DNA of 64,000 nucleotides from Microcoleus sp. CAWBG506 (lineage in GTDB: Bacteria > Cyanobacteriota > Cyanobacteriia > Cyanobacteriales > Microcoleaceae): the NCBI GenBank assembly GCA_020883125.1, contig JAHREW010000027.1, positions 1-64,000 of the forward strand, read 5' to 3'. The notes below the pieces were generated by a model. It had not been told where the DNA came from. It saw only the letters and a list, made by a program, of their open reading frames with translations, and ran no database searches. The position numbers and the translations under genes were made by a program. Shown in pieces: positions 1-9,519 of the stretch. Within the stretch, counting starts at the first letter, position 1. Each line of letters starts with the position of its first letter.

Positions 1-3000
1 TTTGCCAGCGGAAAGTCTGACAAAGGTAGAAACAAAGCCGTCAGTTTTGCCAGCGGAAAGTCTGACAAAGGTAGAAACAAAGCCGTCAGTTTTGCCAGCG
101 GAAAGTCTGACAAAGGTAGAAACAAAGCCGTCAGTTTTGCCAGCGGAAAGTCTGACAAAGGTAGAAACAAAACCGGCTTTAGTAACTGAGGTAGAGAAAA
201 CTGAAACTACTCAAGTTGTTGTAGCCGCAAATCCTGTAGAGTCGGTGAAGGAAAGTCAGCCAACAGTGGCTGTTGAGAGTAAAGAAACTCCAGCGATTGT
301 GCCGCCGACAGCAGCGAAAACTATGCCAGTTGTAGGTACGAATAGTGCTGTAGACTTGCGGAACAAGGAGATAGTTGCTCAGACTGAGACTGCGGGTGTT
401 AATGATGCTGCACCAAAAGAGTCATTGCCAATTTCTCCAACTGTTGCAAAACGAACTGAGGATACTTCGACTGCTGCGGTGACTGAACCGGTCAAGGAAG
501 AAGTAGCACAAAACAATAATAATGTCAATGCTGATTGGATAGCTCGATTGGAAAGCGTTAAACAACGTTTGAGTAATTTGGGTAGTGCAGATGTTGTGGG
601 GGAAAATGCGATCGATCGCACTTTGATCGATCGTTTGCAAACCATGACTGAGAAGTTGAGGGAGCAAACTCGATCGACTGCTGTTTCGGATAATACGGGG
701 GCGTTGATTTCGCGGCTGGAAGATATGGTGGTGAAAGTTGCACCTAAACCAGTGGAACCCGTTCAACCAGTACAGTTTGAGTTTCCTGTAGCAAATCAGC
801 CGTTAGTGGGTGTAATTGATACGGGTTTCAGTGGCAATAATCCTGATATTGACTATTCACGGATTGTTTTAGGGCGCGATCGCGTTTCTAATGATGCTAA
901 CCCCTTACTGGCGACAGGTGAAGGCAACGAACACGGTACGCACATTTTAGGCATTATTGGCGCAACTCAAAACAATGGTGTGGGCATTGATGGGGTGAAC
1001 GATAAAGCGCCTTTGTGGGTGGGGCGGGCGATCGGTTCTGGACAGTGGGCGGAATCTTTGGTTGAATTTGTCAATGCTGCGATCGAGTCGAATCAACCGA
1101 ATGCTGTTGTCAACCTGAGTTTAGATTTAACTCAAGTCAATCCTGACGGTAGCGTTACTACTCGCTACGAATTTACGCCGGAGGAAAGAAGTGCGATCGA
1201 ATATGCGCGTCAGCATAACGTATTGCTGGTAGTTGCGGCTGGTAATGATGGCGGTGTGATGTCAGTTTTGGGTCAAGCTTCCCAGGAATTTGACAACATT
1301 ATTACTGTCGGTGCGGCGGAACGAATTAATGATGAAATTGCGCTTTCTAAGGCTTACGATCGCGCCGATTATTCTAGTTACGGTCGCGGATTGGATATCA
1401 TGGCCGACGGGGGGACAGTGGAAAATCCAGTGTTGTCCACTACTGGCGATGGAGTTGGTACGATGGCGGGGACTTCGGTGGCGACTGCGAAGGTAACGGG
1501 TGCTGTTTCGCAAGTTTGGGCGGCGAATCCGCAGTTGAGTTATCGCCAAGTGATTGATATTCTCAAGTCTACGGCGACTGATTTGAAGGAGCCTAATTGG
1601 GATGGAGAGACGGGTGCAGGGTTGTTGAATATGGCGGCGGCTTTGGCTTTGGCGGGTGTGACGACAGGGGAAGTTTATCAGCCCACAGCTTTCTTGAAAC
1701 CTACGACTTGGGGCGGTGATGGGATAGTGACACCCAGTGAACGGGCTGTCAATATTGTGAATGAAAACTTTACTGCTTGGGTGGTGTCACAAAATGGAAT
1801 TACTCTTCGTAATAGTCCGAATACGAGCGATCGAAGTAATTTGGTTGTCAAGTATGGTGATACTTTAACTTTTGATGGTTGGACTTACGGCGAACAGCTA
1901 AATGATTTGACGACACAGGAAGCAGATGCTTTATGGTATCGCTTCCGATATAACGGCGGTACTTATTGGGTGCCGAGTGCTTGGACTGGTGGCTATCCTG
2001 GAAGTAAGCCACCCTTACTTCCGCCGGCACAGCAACAGCAACCCCCACAACAACCTCCACAGCAACCAACTGCTAATACTGTGTACCTGTCTACCAATGG
2101 CGGACAGATATTGCAGGTTAATACGGCGACGGGTGCACAAAATCCAATCTATCAAGGTCGCGCTTTTACTGATTTGGCGGTTGCTCCGAATGGCAAACTT
2201 TACGGGTGTACTTTCTTTGATGGTTTGTATGAGATTAATCCCTCTACGGGTGCGGAACAATATGTCGGGCCATTGGCGGGGGGAACTCTCAATTCTCTGA
2301 CGTTTTCTCCTGATGGCCGACTCTACGGGGCCGATTATGGAAATGGCAATTTGTTTCAGATTTCGCCTGATAATGGTCAGATGAATTTGATTGGCAATTT
2401 GGGCGGGCCTAGCAGTGGAGATTTGGTTTTCAACGGGGCTAATGAGATTTTTGCAACGCTTGGTAGTTCTAGTAGTCCGTTGAACGATCGCCTGGTTGCT
2501 TTCAATGTGGCGACGGGTACTGTTCGCAATATAGGCGATCTGGGTTCGCGGGAAGTGTACGGTTTGACGTTGGAAAATGGGCAACTGACGGCATATACTT
2601 CCGATCGCCGGAAACTGTCAATTGACCCAAACACGGCTATAGCAACTGTTGTCGGTACAATCTCTAGCAACGGTTTGATCTGGGGGGCGGGAACAAAGCC
2701 TGCAACTGCATCGAGTCCTACAGATGATGTCCGTCAGAAGTTCTTGTATGCTGCTAGCCAGTATTCGCAAGTGGGTGCTGCTATTACTGGTGTTCAGGAT
2801 CAGGGCGGCGGTGTTTTCCGGCAGGAGTTTGAACGGGCGATTATGATCTGGAATGGTCAGCAGGTGACTGTTTATGAGACAAAAGGGCGATCGGTTTCGA
2901 CAACTCCCCCGTCTTCTAATCCTCAGCCTGTTAATAATCTTAATCAGTCGCTTATTGCTGCTTTAAGAACAGCGATTTTTGGACAAGAGAGTGGCTACAA

Positions 3001-4360
3001 CTACAAGGCGGTAAACCCTAATTCAGGGGCTTTAGGAATTGCTCAAGTTATGCCCGCAAATATTCCTTCTTGGAGTCGTGAAGCGTTAGGATACGAGATT
3101 ACTCCTAATCAATTCTTGAATAGTCCTGACCTTCAGCTTAAGATTGTTGACTATAAGCTGAATCAGTATTATCAGCAAGCTATAGCTGCTAGTGGTGGTA
3201 ATGTTGATATTGCAATACGTCGCGTAGCATCAGCGTGGTATTCTGGAAATCCCAGTCTTTACAATAACACAACGCCACAATACACCAATGGCGTTCAATA
3301 CCCCAGTATTGCTAATTATACGCTTTCCGTTCTTGGTAAATTTCAGCAGGCTTATGGTGGCGGGAGTAGTGGGAATACTTATAATAATTCAGGTAATGGG
3401 GGTGCTTTAAGCAATAGTAATAATCCCATAAGTGGAAAGGGCGTTACAATTCGCACTGGTGCTTCTGGGGGCAGTAATAGCAATACCAATAGTTCTGGCT
3501 CCAGCCATGCTTCTAGTAGCAGCAGTTCTAGCAATAGTCCCAGTAGCAATACTTCCTCTAACTCCAGTTCTAGTTCTGCTAATGCTTCCAGCGCTAGCAA
3601 CATTCCAGAAAGCAATGCTAATAACTCTGACAATAATGTAAAGGGCCCAATTGGTGGTGAGGGCGTATTTTCTTATGCTGTAGAACGACCATTTAAAACG
3701 TACATTCCTGGTTACATTGTTGAAGGGACTACTGAACTTAAAGTGGCTGGAAAGTTAGCAGTCGATTCATCAAGAGTCTCGTTCAGTAATGAAGAAGTGA
3801 AGCTCAAACGTGAAATCGATTCCAATGAATTGAATTTGAAAGTTGGTTTGAAAGAAAAACTTGTTTCCGTTTCGATGGGTGGTGATATATTGGAAGTTGG
3901 AATTACTGGTTTTTCAGCCAATTTTTTTACAGGTTGGATAAGTGGAGAAGGAGAAGAAAAAATTCCATTGGGAACCTTTACAGGACTAAACGCAAAGCTT
4001 GAGGGATCGCGAAGCGTTAAAGTTAATGCTCGCTATCATTTGGATCTCGGAACTAAGAGTGCTTATGAAAAAGTTGTTGAGTTTATTAACATTGTTGCCA
4101 AGTCTGGAGAAAATATGGAAATTGCATGGAATGTTTTTTTGGCTGCATACCCAGATGTCGATTCATGGATGAGGGAAGTGGGAATTACTACTGCTATAGG
4201 GATGATTGCTGTGGGTGTAGGACTTGGTATATTCTCCATCGCGACCTTGGTCGGGTCGGGTGGACTTAGTTTACCCTCTTGGTTAGGCCTAAGCACTGCA
4301 TTGGCAGGAACTGCTACAGGGCTAGTTTTGCTTGTAGGTCTAAAGAAGGTTTACTTCTGA
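1..4360 (+). CDS. Giant subtilase / lytic transglycosylase multidomain protein (5' end missing)
   Basis: The frame is open to the first base, so the N-terminus lies outside the window; residues are counted from base 2. In order: four 15-residue repeats (1-60); a V/T/E-rich linker; a helical stretch (180-245); an S8 subtilisin domain (about 260-565) with D273 in VIDTGF, H311 in NEHGTH and S492 in GTSVA, so the triad is complete; an SH3-like segment (595-670); a PQ-rich linker; a propeller-like region (700-905); a soluble lytic transglycosylase domain (about 965-1110) with E996 in GQESGYN and a [10 protein letters not shown] block; an S/N/G-rich spacer (1130-1225); and a C-terminal domain ending in two hydrophobic segments (about 1393-1450). 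The SLT family cleaves peptidoglycan glycan strands and S8 enzymes cleave proteins, so an envelope or secreted role is likely. It could be a surface protease, an effector-like toxin or an envelope remodeller. Domain calls are strong; function is inference. Confidence 0.85.
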   Translation, partial: LPAESLTKVETKPSVLPAESLTKVETKPSVLPAESLTKVETKPSVLPAESLTKVETKPALVTEVEKTETTQVVVAANPVESVKESQPTVAVESKETPAIVPPTAAKTMPVVGTNSAVDLRNKEIVAQTETAGVNDAAPKESLPISPTVAKRTEDTSTAAVTEPVKEEVAQNNNNVNADWIARLESVKQRLSNLGSADVVGENAIDRTLIDRLQTMTEKLREQTRSTAVSDNTGALISRLEDMVVKVAPKPVEPVQPVQFEFPVANQPLVGVIDTGFSGNNPDIDYSRIVLGRDRVSNDANPLLATGEGNEHGTHILGIIGATQNNGVGIDGVNDKAPLWVGRAIGSGQWAESLVEFVNAAIESNQPNAVVNLSLDLTQVNPDGSVTTRYEFTPEERSAIEYARQHNVLLVVAAGNDGGVMSVLGQASQEFDNIITVGAAERINDEIALSKAYDRADYSSYGRGLDIMADGGTVENPVLSTTGDGVGTMAGTSVATAKVTGAVSQVWAANPQLSYRQVIDILKSTATDLKEPNWDGETGAGLLNMAAALALAGVTTGEVYQPTAFLKPTTWGGDGIVTPSERAVNIVNENFTAWVVSQNGITLRNSPNTSDRSNLVVKYGDTLTFDGWTYGEQLNDLTTQEADALWYRFRYNGGTYWVPSAWTGGYPGSKPPLLPPAQQQQPPQQPPQQPTANTVYLSTNGGQILQVNTATGAQNPIYQGRAFTDLAVAPNGKLYGCTFFDGLYEINPSTGAEQYVGPLAGGTLNSLTFSPDGRLYGADYGNGNLFQISPDNGQMNLIGNLGGPSSGDLVFNGANEIFATLGSSSSPLNDRLVAFNVATGTVRNIGDLGSREVYGLTLENGQLTAYTSDRRKLSIDPNTAIATVVGTISSNGLIWGAGTKPATASSPTDDVRQKFLYAASQYSQVGAAITGVQDQGGGVFRQEFERAIMIWNGQQVTVYETKGRSVSTTPPSSNPQPVNNLNQSLIAALRTAIFGQESGYNYKAVNPNSGALGIAQVMPANIPSWSREALGYEITPNQFLNSPDLQLKIVDYKLNQYYQQAIAASGGNVDIAIRRVASAWYSGNPSLYNNTTPQYTNGVQYPSIANYTLSVLGKFQQAYGGGSSGNTYNNSGNGGALSNSNNPISGKGVTIRTGASGGSNSNTNSSGSSHASSSSSSSNSPSSNTSSNSSSSSANASSASNIPESNANNSDNNVKGPIGGEGVFSYAVERPFKTYIPGYIVEGTTELKVAGKLAVDSSRVSFSNEEVKLKREIDSNELNLKVGLKEKLVSVSMGGDILEVGITGFSANFFTGWISGEGEEKIPLGTFTGLNAKLEGSRSVKVNARYHLDLGTKSAYEKVVEFINIVAKSGENMEIAWNVFLAAYPDVDSWMREVGITTAIGMIAVGVGLGIFSIATLVGSGGLSLPSWLGLSTALAGTATGLVLLVGLKKVYF
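2..181 (+). repeat. 45-bp in-frame tandem repeats (four units)
   Basis: Four almost identical 45-bp units start at 2, 47, 92 and 137 and encode [15 protein letters not shown]. The fourth unit diverges at its end. The array may continue upstream of the window. Near-identity at the DNA level indicates recent expansion of a linker. Confidence 0.95.
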
Positions 4361-4607
4361 GTATAGGAGCCAGTAAGCAAGTATTTCTGATGTGTAGTAA
4401 TTTCTCCTCCGCATTGAACTGAGGTAGCGCTTGCTTCGTTGGAGAAAATTTTTTTGTAGGTAAGATACCCCTTCATATATATCAGATACAAAACCTGCGA
4501 TCACCCTTTGAAATTAATCAAAAATTACGATCGCTCTTTCTGTTTTCATCAATAATCAAATGCCATTGCCCTCGATCGCATCCAGCCACCCATTCAACTC
4601 TCCTCCC

Positions 4608-5135
4608 CTCATGTCCCCCCCTTCTTAAGGGGGGTTAGGGGGGATCTGGCCCTAACAATAACGCTAAATCAAACCCAACAACTCCCGACAAACCCCCTCA
4701 AAACTCTGCAACACATCAACATTAGTAAACCTGACAACCTTCAATCCATACCCCTCTAAAATCCCTGTTCTTTCCGCATCTTTTTGTTTCCCCAGTTCCG
4801 TAAAATGACTCTCCCCATCAATTTCAATCACCAACATTAAAGCAGCACAATAAAAATCTACAATAAAATTGTCGATCGGTCGCTGTCTCAAAACTCGAAA
4901 AGGGAAATTTCTCAGAAAATCCTGCCAAAGTTTCTTCTCCGCTGGAGTTGGATTTTTCCGAAGTTCCTTGGCGATGGGGATGAGTTTTGGGTTGTAAGGT
5001 AGGTGGAAGTTGGAGTCGTTTAATTTGGGCATAATCGCTCCTAACCTTGGCCTGATCCCCCCTAACCCCCCTTAAGAAGGGGGGGACTGGATGTTATTTG
5101 AGATTATAGGTGAAGAGGGGATTATTTTGGAATGG
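4608..5135. repeat. DUF559 cassette, copy 1 (gene plus C/G-run palindromic flanks)
   Basis: The DUF559 gene at 4664-5032 is framed by C-run/G-run palindromes (around 4615-4645 and 5057-5088). The homology with the copy near 8.8-9.3 kb includes these flanks and continues through the stretch ACTGGATGTTATTTGAGATT to about 5132. The repeated unit is therefore larger than the gene, as expected for a small mobile or recombining cassette. The 300-base stretch before it (4361-4663) holds no gene that I can see, only HIP1-like words and the left palindrome. Confidence 0.75.
4664..5032 (-). CDS. DUF559 (Vsr-like fold) endonuclease-domain protein, copy 1
   Basis: A 122-residue protein of the DUF559 family, small PD-(D/E)XK proteins with a very-short-patch-repair-like fold. 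The family features seen are the N-terminal block ELRKNPTPAEKKLW, the core VDFYCAALMLVIEIDGESH and a C-terminal VVRFTNVDV. The acidic residues of the core are the presumed metal ligands. It stands alone on the minus strand. It differs from the copy at 8853-9221 at about seven residues, so the two derive from a recent duplication. The family's biological role is poorly known; mobile or homing nuclease behaviour is an inference from the repeated flanks. Confidence 0.85.
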   Translation of the reverse strand: MPKLNDSNFHLPYNPKLIPIAKELRKNPTPAEKKLWQDFLRNFPFRVLRQRPIDNFIVDFYCAALMLVIEIDGESHFTELGKQKDAERTGILEGYGLKVVRFTNVDVLQSFEGVCRELLGLI

Positions 5136-5271
5136 AGATCGAGATCCCTTGACTACTTTTTACAGGCGACGGTCGATCGCACTTTTTGCATCAAAAGGTC
5201 GATCGGCCTTTGTGAAATCGAGAAAGCGATCGTACTGTAGGATAAAAAAAACTGCCAATTTTCCCACTTCT
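5136..5271. repeat. HIP1-anchored mosaic repeat
   Basis: Short modules of the type GGTCGATCG followed by CTTT and TGACTACTTTTTACA recur here. The same phrases return at 8.5-8.8, 9.3-9.5, 10.1-10.3 and 10.9-11.1 kb. No coding potential; the open frame running through it upstream of the GIY-YIG start is judged spurious. Confidence 0.6.
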
Positions 5272-5640
5272 ATGCCTGAATCCATCCAGCAAGAAGCCGA
5301 AGCCATACTGCATAATCTTACATCCATTCCTTTTCAGGATTGTATAGCTATTTCTAAAGAATTTCGAGAACTGCCAATGGCCGCTGGTATCTACGCCGTC
5401 AAACATCGCACCCTTGGAATCCTCTACATTGGGAAAACTAGAACTCTACGCGATCGCTTTCGTGGTGGCCACAAAGCCTTACTTTGGGCATTCATTGAAG
5501 AATTGAAAGTCGCAGACATCCGCATCGCCTTTTACCAATTAGATTTTACTCAATGGATTCAGCTATCATCAGAGTTAGAAAGCCTAATCATTCAAGCCGT
5601 TCACCCACCCTATAACGTGAAAATTCCAGCGAGGGACTAA
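5272..5640 (+). CDS. GIY-YIG nuclease-domain protein
   Basis: A protein of about 122 residues starting at the ATG at 5272; the open frame extends 5' to 5110, but that part lies in repeat DNA. The GIY-YIG core is recognisable: GIYAVKH as strand 1, then GILYIGKT (the YIG strand), an arginine in LRDRFRGGHKA, and a glutamate in ELESLIIQAVHPPYN near the end, the usual metal-binding position followed by the typical PPYN. It is a minimal stand-alone domain, like those of repair or mobile-element nucleases. The next gene starts 5 bases downstream, suggesting a two-gene unit. Confidence 0.8.
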   Translation: MPESIQQEAEAILHNLTSIPFQDCIAISKEFRELPMAAGIYAVKHRTLGILYIGKTRTLRDRFRGGHKALLWAFIEELKVADIRIAFYQLDFTQWIQLSSELESLIIQAVHPPYNVKIPARD

Positions 5641-5645
5641 CGAAG

Positions 5646-5855
5646 ATGCAAACTCAACCCGTGATTACTGGACATCTGTCACCTGAATTAGCACAAATAT
5701 TTATAGAAGGATTACCCGAAACCATTCGTAAAGCATTGGAAATACGGGCTAAAACCATGAACTATCCAGTTTGGGCAGTAATTGAAATGGCGATCGCAGG
5801 ATATCTGGATGAAGAGGCTCTATCCTTTGCCGATTGTAAGCCCAAGCTTGACTAG
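5646..5855 (+). CDS. Small protein following the GIY-YIG gene, RHH-like
   Basis: A 69-residue protein whose start lies 5 bases after the GIY-YIG stop, so the two are probably co-transcribed. The stretch LPETIRKALEIRAKTMNYPVW followed by AVIEMAIAGYL has the spacing of a ribbon-helix-helix or short helical DNA-binding antitoxin-type protein. No specific family is recognised. It could act as a regulator or partner of the nuclease; that is inferred from position alone. Confidence 0.55.
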   Translation: MQTQPVITGHLSPELAQIFIEGLPETIRKALEIRAKTMNYPVWAVIEMAIAGYLDEEALSFADCKPKLD

Positions 5856-6013
5856 CGATTGTTTAGTGCGATCGCCCTTTTGGAATAAGTCAAAAAGTGC
5901 GATCGCCCTTTCTGTTCTCATCAATCATCAAATCCCATTACGCAGATAGATTTGCTAAAATGTCAATACAAATATCAGTACCAAAATAAATCCATTGCAC
6001 AGGAAAGAAGCCC

Positions 6014-6244
6014 ATGCGTAAACAGACCATTGAATATACATCACCCTTAGATGCCTTAGTTGCCGTTGCCAAGCGACTTAGCTTATATGAGAAGCAGCAA
6101 AAAATTGACTCAGAAGAATTTTTTTACCAATACAATCAGGGATTATTATCAGATGATGCCCTATTTATAGAATGGGCAAATGACTATCGACATTACCTGG
6201 TTTTGCATCAGGAGCTAGCGCAACGACTGAATTATGCTGCCTAA
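6014..6244 (+). CDS. Probable antitoxin partner of a TumE-like toxin
   Basis: A 76-residue helical, acidic protein with a good upstream AGGAAAG. Its stop overlaps the start of the following TumE-like gene by 11 bases, the arrangement typical of type II TA pairs in which the antitoxin comes first. No DNA-binding motif is obvious. The assignment rests on the partner and the overlap. Confidence 0.6.
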   Translation: MRKQTIEYTSPLDALVAVAKRLSLYEKQQKIDSEEFFYQYNQGLLSDDALFIEWANDYRHYLVLHQELAQRLNYAA

Positions 6245-6617
6245 TATTTTATCTGATTACCTCGATCGAGTCGAGCAAGCCATTCAACAATGCAGCAATG
6301 TTTATGTCGAACGCTATGAGGAAGAAATTTTAACCCCAAAACGGGCTAATCTACGAATTCGATTACGTTTTAATCAAACATACCTGCTAGAAATCAATGA
6401 AGCGGTCGTAGTTACAGATAATCAATTAGAATTTCTCGATTACCGCTACCACTTTCAGAATGAACAAAATCAACTTATTTTTCGCTATGACAGCACACCT
6501 CATTTTCCCAATCTACCTAACTTCCCCTATCACAAACACTTACCAGATGACGTAATTGCTTCTGATAAACCTGAAATCACTCAAGTTCTGAGAGAAGCAA
6601 TTGAGATACTGAGGTAA
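6234..6617 (+). CDS. TumE-family (DUF6516-like) toxin
   Basis: A 127-residue protein with the pattern of the TumE/DUF6516 toxins: the segment LRIRLRFNQTYLLEINEAVV, then LEFLDYRYHFQNEQNQLIFRYDSTPHFP and a conserved FPYHKH block near the end. It overlaps the small gene upstream by 11 bases, so translation is likely coupled. Toxin activity is known for the family but not shown here. The 200 bases after it contain HIP1-type repeats only. Confidence 0.7.
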   Translation: MLPNILSDYLDRVEQAIQQCSNVYVERYEEEILTPKRANLRIRLRFNQTYLLEINEAVVVTDNQLEFLDYRYHFQNEQNQLIFRYDSTPHFPNLPNFPYHKHLPDDVIASDKPEITQVLREAIEILR

Positions 6618-6800
6618 GAGCAACGATCGCCCTTTTGGAATTAGTCAAAACGTGCGATCGCCCCTTTGGCATTAGTTAAAAATAGTGCTCACTTTTTGGG
6701 GATATGGAAAGGGATCTCGCTTTTTGGGGCTGTGAGTGCGATCGTGCTGTAGGATGAAAAAACTGCCAAAATGATATAATCTTACAATTCCCAAAATCTA
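6618..6800. repeat. HIP1-anchored mosaic repeat
   Basis: Repeated GCGATCGCCC-CTTTTGG words and a variant with CTTTTTGGGG occur between TA genes. The module CTTTTGGAATTAGTCAAAA matches those near 5.88 and 7.69 kb (with AATAAGTCAAA). No gene seen. Confidence 0.55.
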
Positions 6801-6818
6801 TATTTTAAAAATCAGCCA

Positions 6819-7244
6819 TTGACACAATCCGATCGACCTACCGACGCAAAAACACCCTGCATCATTAACGATCGCAAGCTCAATTACTTATTCAATGTCA
6901 ACATAAAGCCAGACGCTCATAACTCAAAAAGAGCGGTACAAAATAGACAACAACTAAATCGCTTGGGATTTGATGACGATTCAGAATCTCGTCAATTTAT
7001 TCAAACTCATCTAGAACAAGCAGTCCAAGAAGAAAGTAATATTGTTGAGCGATTTATTAATATTTATACAAACCACACTACAGGAGAAGAGGGTACAATA
7101 GATACAGAGCTTAGAGATTCACGCTCTACCGGGCATAACCGGAAAATTCGCCCAAGTCCAAAGTTCATGGGAAGTCTTGCCCGATGGAACTCGCCGCTTT
7201 CTCAGTGCTATAATCTATGGAAAATAACTCAATATCTTAGGTAA
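6819..7244 (+). pseudogene. Frame-disrupted hypothetical gene (chimeric tail)
   Basis: The open frame (TTG start, 141 residues) begins with DRKLNYLFNVNIKPDAHNSK and a helical segment that loosely recalls DUF6883-type toxin-associated proteins. After about residue 95 the frame loses protein character. The +2 frame from 7105 to 7227 instead reads SLEIHALPGITGKFAQ followed by SSWEVLPDGTRRFLSAIIYG and a stop, which looks like a genuine protein C-terminus. The region is therefore either one gene with a frameshift or two remnants fused by a deletion. No function is assigned. Confidence 0.5.
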
Positions 7245-7248
7245 GAAA

Positions 7249-7626
7249 ATGGCAAAAATCAATTTACATGAGGGATTTGATGAACTAGCTTTTATAGAAT
7301 TATTTTGTGAAGAACCAAAAGATTCCCAACCCTCCGATGGCTATTGGTGTTATGAAGTGACAGATTCATTAGGTGTCACCCTCAAATTTGGAATGAATAT
7401 CATTCAAAAATCAGTTCAAATTGAATTAAAGATAGCCGATGCCACTGTAGGTATTATGTGTTTTGAACTCGTGAACTTTATTGAAATTAATGATTATATT
7501 AACGGTAAATTAGAATTTTTAGTTGCTCCCAAAAATGAAGAATTCAAAACTTTAGTTCAAGTTGAACTGCGACCGAGAATTAAAGTTGATTGTTCAACTC
7601 TGAGCCTTTGCCCGATGGCTGCTTAG
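7249..7626 (+). CDS. Hypothetical protein, possible immunity/partner protein
   Basis: A 125-residue acidic protein without recognised motif. It starts a few bases after the preceding broken gene, and AGGTAAGAAA precedes its ATG. The content is mostly alternating beta strands (YWCYEVTDSLGVTLKFGMN, VQIELKIADATVGIMCFEL), as in small beta-rich immunity or chaperone-like proteins. The last residues (STLSLCPMAA) run into repeat-like DNA and may be a recent extension. Confidence 0.5.
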   Translation: MAKINLHEGFDELAFIELFCEEPKDSQPSDGYWCYEVTDSLGVTLKFGMNIIQKSVQIELKIADATVGIMCFELVNFIEINDYINGKLEFLVAPKNEEFKTLVQVELRPRIKVDCSTLSLCPMAA

Positions 7627-7639
7627 CCTTGATAAACTA

Positions 7640-7812
7640 CAAGGCAGATCGCCCTTTATTCCTCTTTCTCAAACAAGGTCGATCGCCCTTTTGAAATAAG
7701 TCAAAGAGTGCGATCGCTTTTTGGCTATTTTTGACTATATGGAAAGGGCGATCGCTCTTGTGTATGGGAAGGGCGATCGCTTGTTGGGGATGGAGAGGGC
7801 GATCGATGGCAA
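7640..7812. repeat. HIP1-anchored mosaic repeat
   Basis: A run of AGGGCGATCG words on both strands (for example GGAAAGGGCGATCGCTCTTG and GGAGAGGGCGATCGATGG). It lies between the hypothetical gene and the broken PIN gene. No coding evidence. Confidence 0.6.
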
Positions 7813-7815
7813 TCT

Positions 7816-8195
7816 CTACCAATTAATTACCGTTAAACTTGTTACCTTTGCAAACTCTCGATCGGCTGTCACCAAAGTTGCTGAATTTTGGATGGCCATT
7901 GCTGCAATAACCGCATCCGGCAGTTTCAAGCGATGTTGCTGGCGAATTTCAATGATTTTGTCAATCAAAACAGCATCCATCGCCCCTAAACCAAGAACCT
8001 CCACTCGTTGCAGAAACTGCTCAAAAATCTGACGATCGTCTTGAGTCAGCCCCGGAAACACCAGAAACTCAATTTGGCTAATTATTGAAACTCCCAGCCA
8101 ATCAGCATCTTTCAGTAATTCAACCAGTTGAAGATTCCCTATGACAGCAAAGCTACGATCGCATTCGTATCCAACACATAGCGATTACCACTCAT
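7816..8195 (-). pseudogene. VapC-type PIN-domain toxin, frameshifted
   Basis: Translation from the ATG at 8195 gives MSGNRYVLDTNAIVALLS and then a stop. One base out of phase the reading continues as VIGNLQLVELLKDADWLGVS, IISQIEFLVFPGLTQDDRQI and so on to LPDAVIAAMAIQNSATLVTA and DREFAKV. Together these are a full PIN domain with the expected acidic residues (DTN near the start, LPDA and TADREF near the end). A single-base indel near 8140 breaks it, so the nuclease is probably inactive. The antitoxin gene upstream overlaps it by 11 bases. Confidence 0.85.
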
Positions 8196-8439
8196 CGCGT
8201 AGATGCCTCTGCATTGTTACTGCATCTCCCCGCCAAGTTAATCGCCCTACCAAATCCGAAAAATCATAGCAGGCTTTATGCTTGCCTTCTGACGAAACCG
8301 GATTCAAAACAACTAAAATTTCCCGTTCTTTTAGCAATCGTAATCCAGCCAGAATCACTTCAGAAGCAGATGAGTACCTACCGTTTTTGACTGTTGACTG
8401 AACAAATTGTTCTAGTTCAGGAGTTAAGGATATATTCAT
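8185..8439 (-). CDS. Hybrid ParD/VapB-like antitoxin
   Basis: An 84-residue protein. The N-terminal half (LTPELEQFVQSTVKNGRYSS, ASEVILAGLRLLKERE) is a ParD/CopG ribbon-helix-helix. The C-terminal half (FSDLVGRLTWRGDAVTMQRH, LRDEW) is the toxin-binding tail common in cyanobacterial VapB-like antitoxins. The two halves therefore belong to different antitoxin families. It precedes and overlaps the broken PIN gene. It may still be expressed as an orphan or act against other toxins. Confidence 0.7.
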   Translation of the reverse strand: MNISLTPELEQFVQSTVKNGRYSSASEVILAGLRLLKEREILVVLNPVSSEGKHKACYDFSDLVGRLTWRGDAVTMQRHLRDEW

Positions 8440-8518
8440 AATGTTGAGTCACCTATTTGAGTCAACTAAGATTTCCATAATAACACAAAGTATCACATTT
8501 TGTTATTCAAGATATTTG

Positions 8519-8794
8519 GGTATGGAAAGATGACGCTAGTGTTCTTTTGGTATCGTGCCGGTCGATCGCTCTTGACAACTTTTTCACAAGCCACGGGCGA
8601 TCGATCTTTTAGCATCCAAAGGTCGATCGCCCTTAACTCCTGTTTCACCGGCGAAGGGATCTCGACCTTTTCGACATCGCGCCACTCGATCGCCCTTAAC
8701 TCCTGTTTCACGCGCCAAGCGCGATCGCTCTTTTAGTATCGTGCCGGTCGATCGCCCTTGACAACTTTTTCACTCTTAGGCGGGCGATCGCTTC
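8519..8794. repeat. HIP1-anchored mosaic repeat block
   Basis: The block contains alternating modules: GGTATCGTGCCGGTCGATCG, then CTTGACAACTTTTTCAC; and AGCATCCAAAGGTCGATCG, then CCTTAACTCCTGTTTCAC. The same two modules recur in other orders at 10.1-10.3 and 10.9-11.1 kb. Each is centred on a HIP1-like CGATCG. Noncoding. Confidence 0.7.
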
Positions 8795-9325
8795 TCCCTC
8801 TTGTCCCCCCCTTAAGAAGGGGCTCCAGGGTGATCTGACCCTAACAATTACGCTAAATCCAACCCAACAACTCCCGACAAACCCCCTCAAAACCCTGCAA
8901 CACATCAACATTAGTAAACCTCACAACTTTCAATCCATACCCCTCTAAAATCCCTGTTCTTTCCGCATCTTTTTGTTTCCCCAGTTCCGTAAAATGACTC
9001 TCCCCATCAATCTCAATCACCAACATTAAAGCAGCACAATAAAAATCTACAATAAAATTGTCAATCCGTCGCTGTCTCAAAACTCGAAAACGGAAATTTC
9101 TCAGAAAATCCGGCCATTGTTTCTTTTCGGCTGGAGTTGGATTTTTCCGAAGTTCCTGGGCGATGGGGATGAGTTTTGGGTTGTAAGGTAGGTGGAAGTT
9201 GGAGTCGTTTAATTTGGGCATTATCGCTCTGAATCTTAGCCTGATCCCCCCTAACCCCCCGAACCAAGGGGGGGACTGGATGTTATTTGAGATTATAGGT
9301 GAAGAGGCGATTATTTTAGCATCGA
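8795..9325. repeat. DUF559 cassette, copy 2
   Basis: It contains the second DUF559 gene and the same outer flanks as copy 1: a C-run palindrome on the left (about 8803-8826), and TGATCCCCCCTAACCCCCC plus the stretch ending GAGATTATAGGTGAAGAGG on the right. Confidence 0.75.
8853..9221 (-). CDS. DUF559 (Vsr-like fold) endonuclease-domain protein, copy 2
   Basis: A 122-residue near-duplicate of the protein at 4664-5032, with about seven substitutions (for example KELRKN to QELRKN and WQDFL to WPDFL). The catalytic-type core LMLVIEIDGESHFTELGKQK is unchanged, so both copies look intact. It stands alone on the minus strand between repeat blocks. Confidence 0.85.
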   Translation of the reverse strand: MPKLNDSNFHLPYNPKLIPIAQELRKNPTPAEKKQWPDFLRNFRFRVLRQRRIDNFIVDFYCAALMLVIEIDGESHFTELGKQKDAERTGILEGYGLKVVRFTNVDVLQGFEGVCRELLGWI

Positions 9326-9470
9326 AAATTTGATCGCCCTTTACGACTTTTTCTCAGGGAAGGGCGATTCCCACGGTATAGCTTCGCTTCACGCTCTTTT
9401 TGCATCGTGCCAGTCGATAGCATTTTTCAATCTGCCATAGTCAAAAGCGATCGCCTTTTTGTGAAAAAAT
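9326..9470. repeat. HIP1-anchored mosaic repeat
   Basis: The stretch includes ATTTGATCGCCCTTTACGAC, then TTTTTCTCA, and a variant with TATAGCTTCGCTTCACGCTC. The latter module returns near 10.24 and 55.93 kb with different flanks. Noncoding, upstream of the ParD gene. Confidence 0.5.
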
Positions 9471-9519
9471 GCGATACAGTAGAAGTATTGTCCAACCCTT
9501 GCCCCCATCAGAGGTAACA

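Noticed and set aside
2-181. Regularly spaced repeats that could be taken for a CRISPR array
   Set aside because: Units are contiguous, with no spacers, and are in frame inside a protein gene.
5110-5271. Upstream extension of the GIY-YIG frame
   Set aside because: It covers repeat DNA shared with other intergenic blocks.
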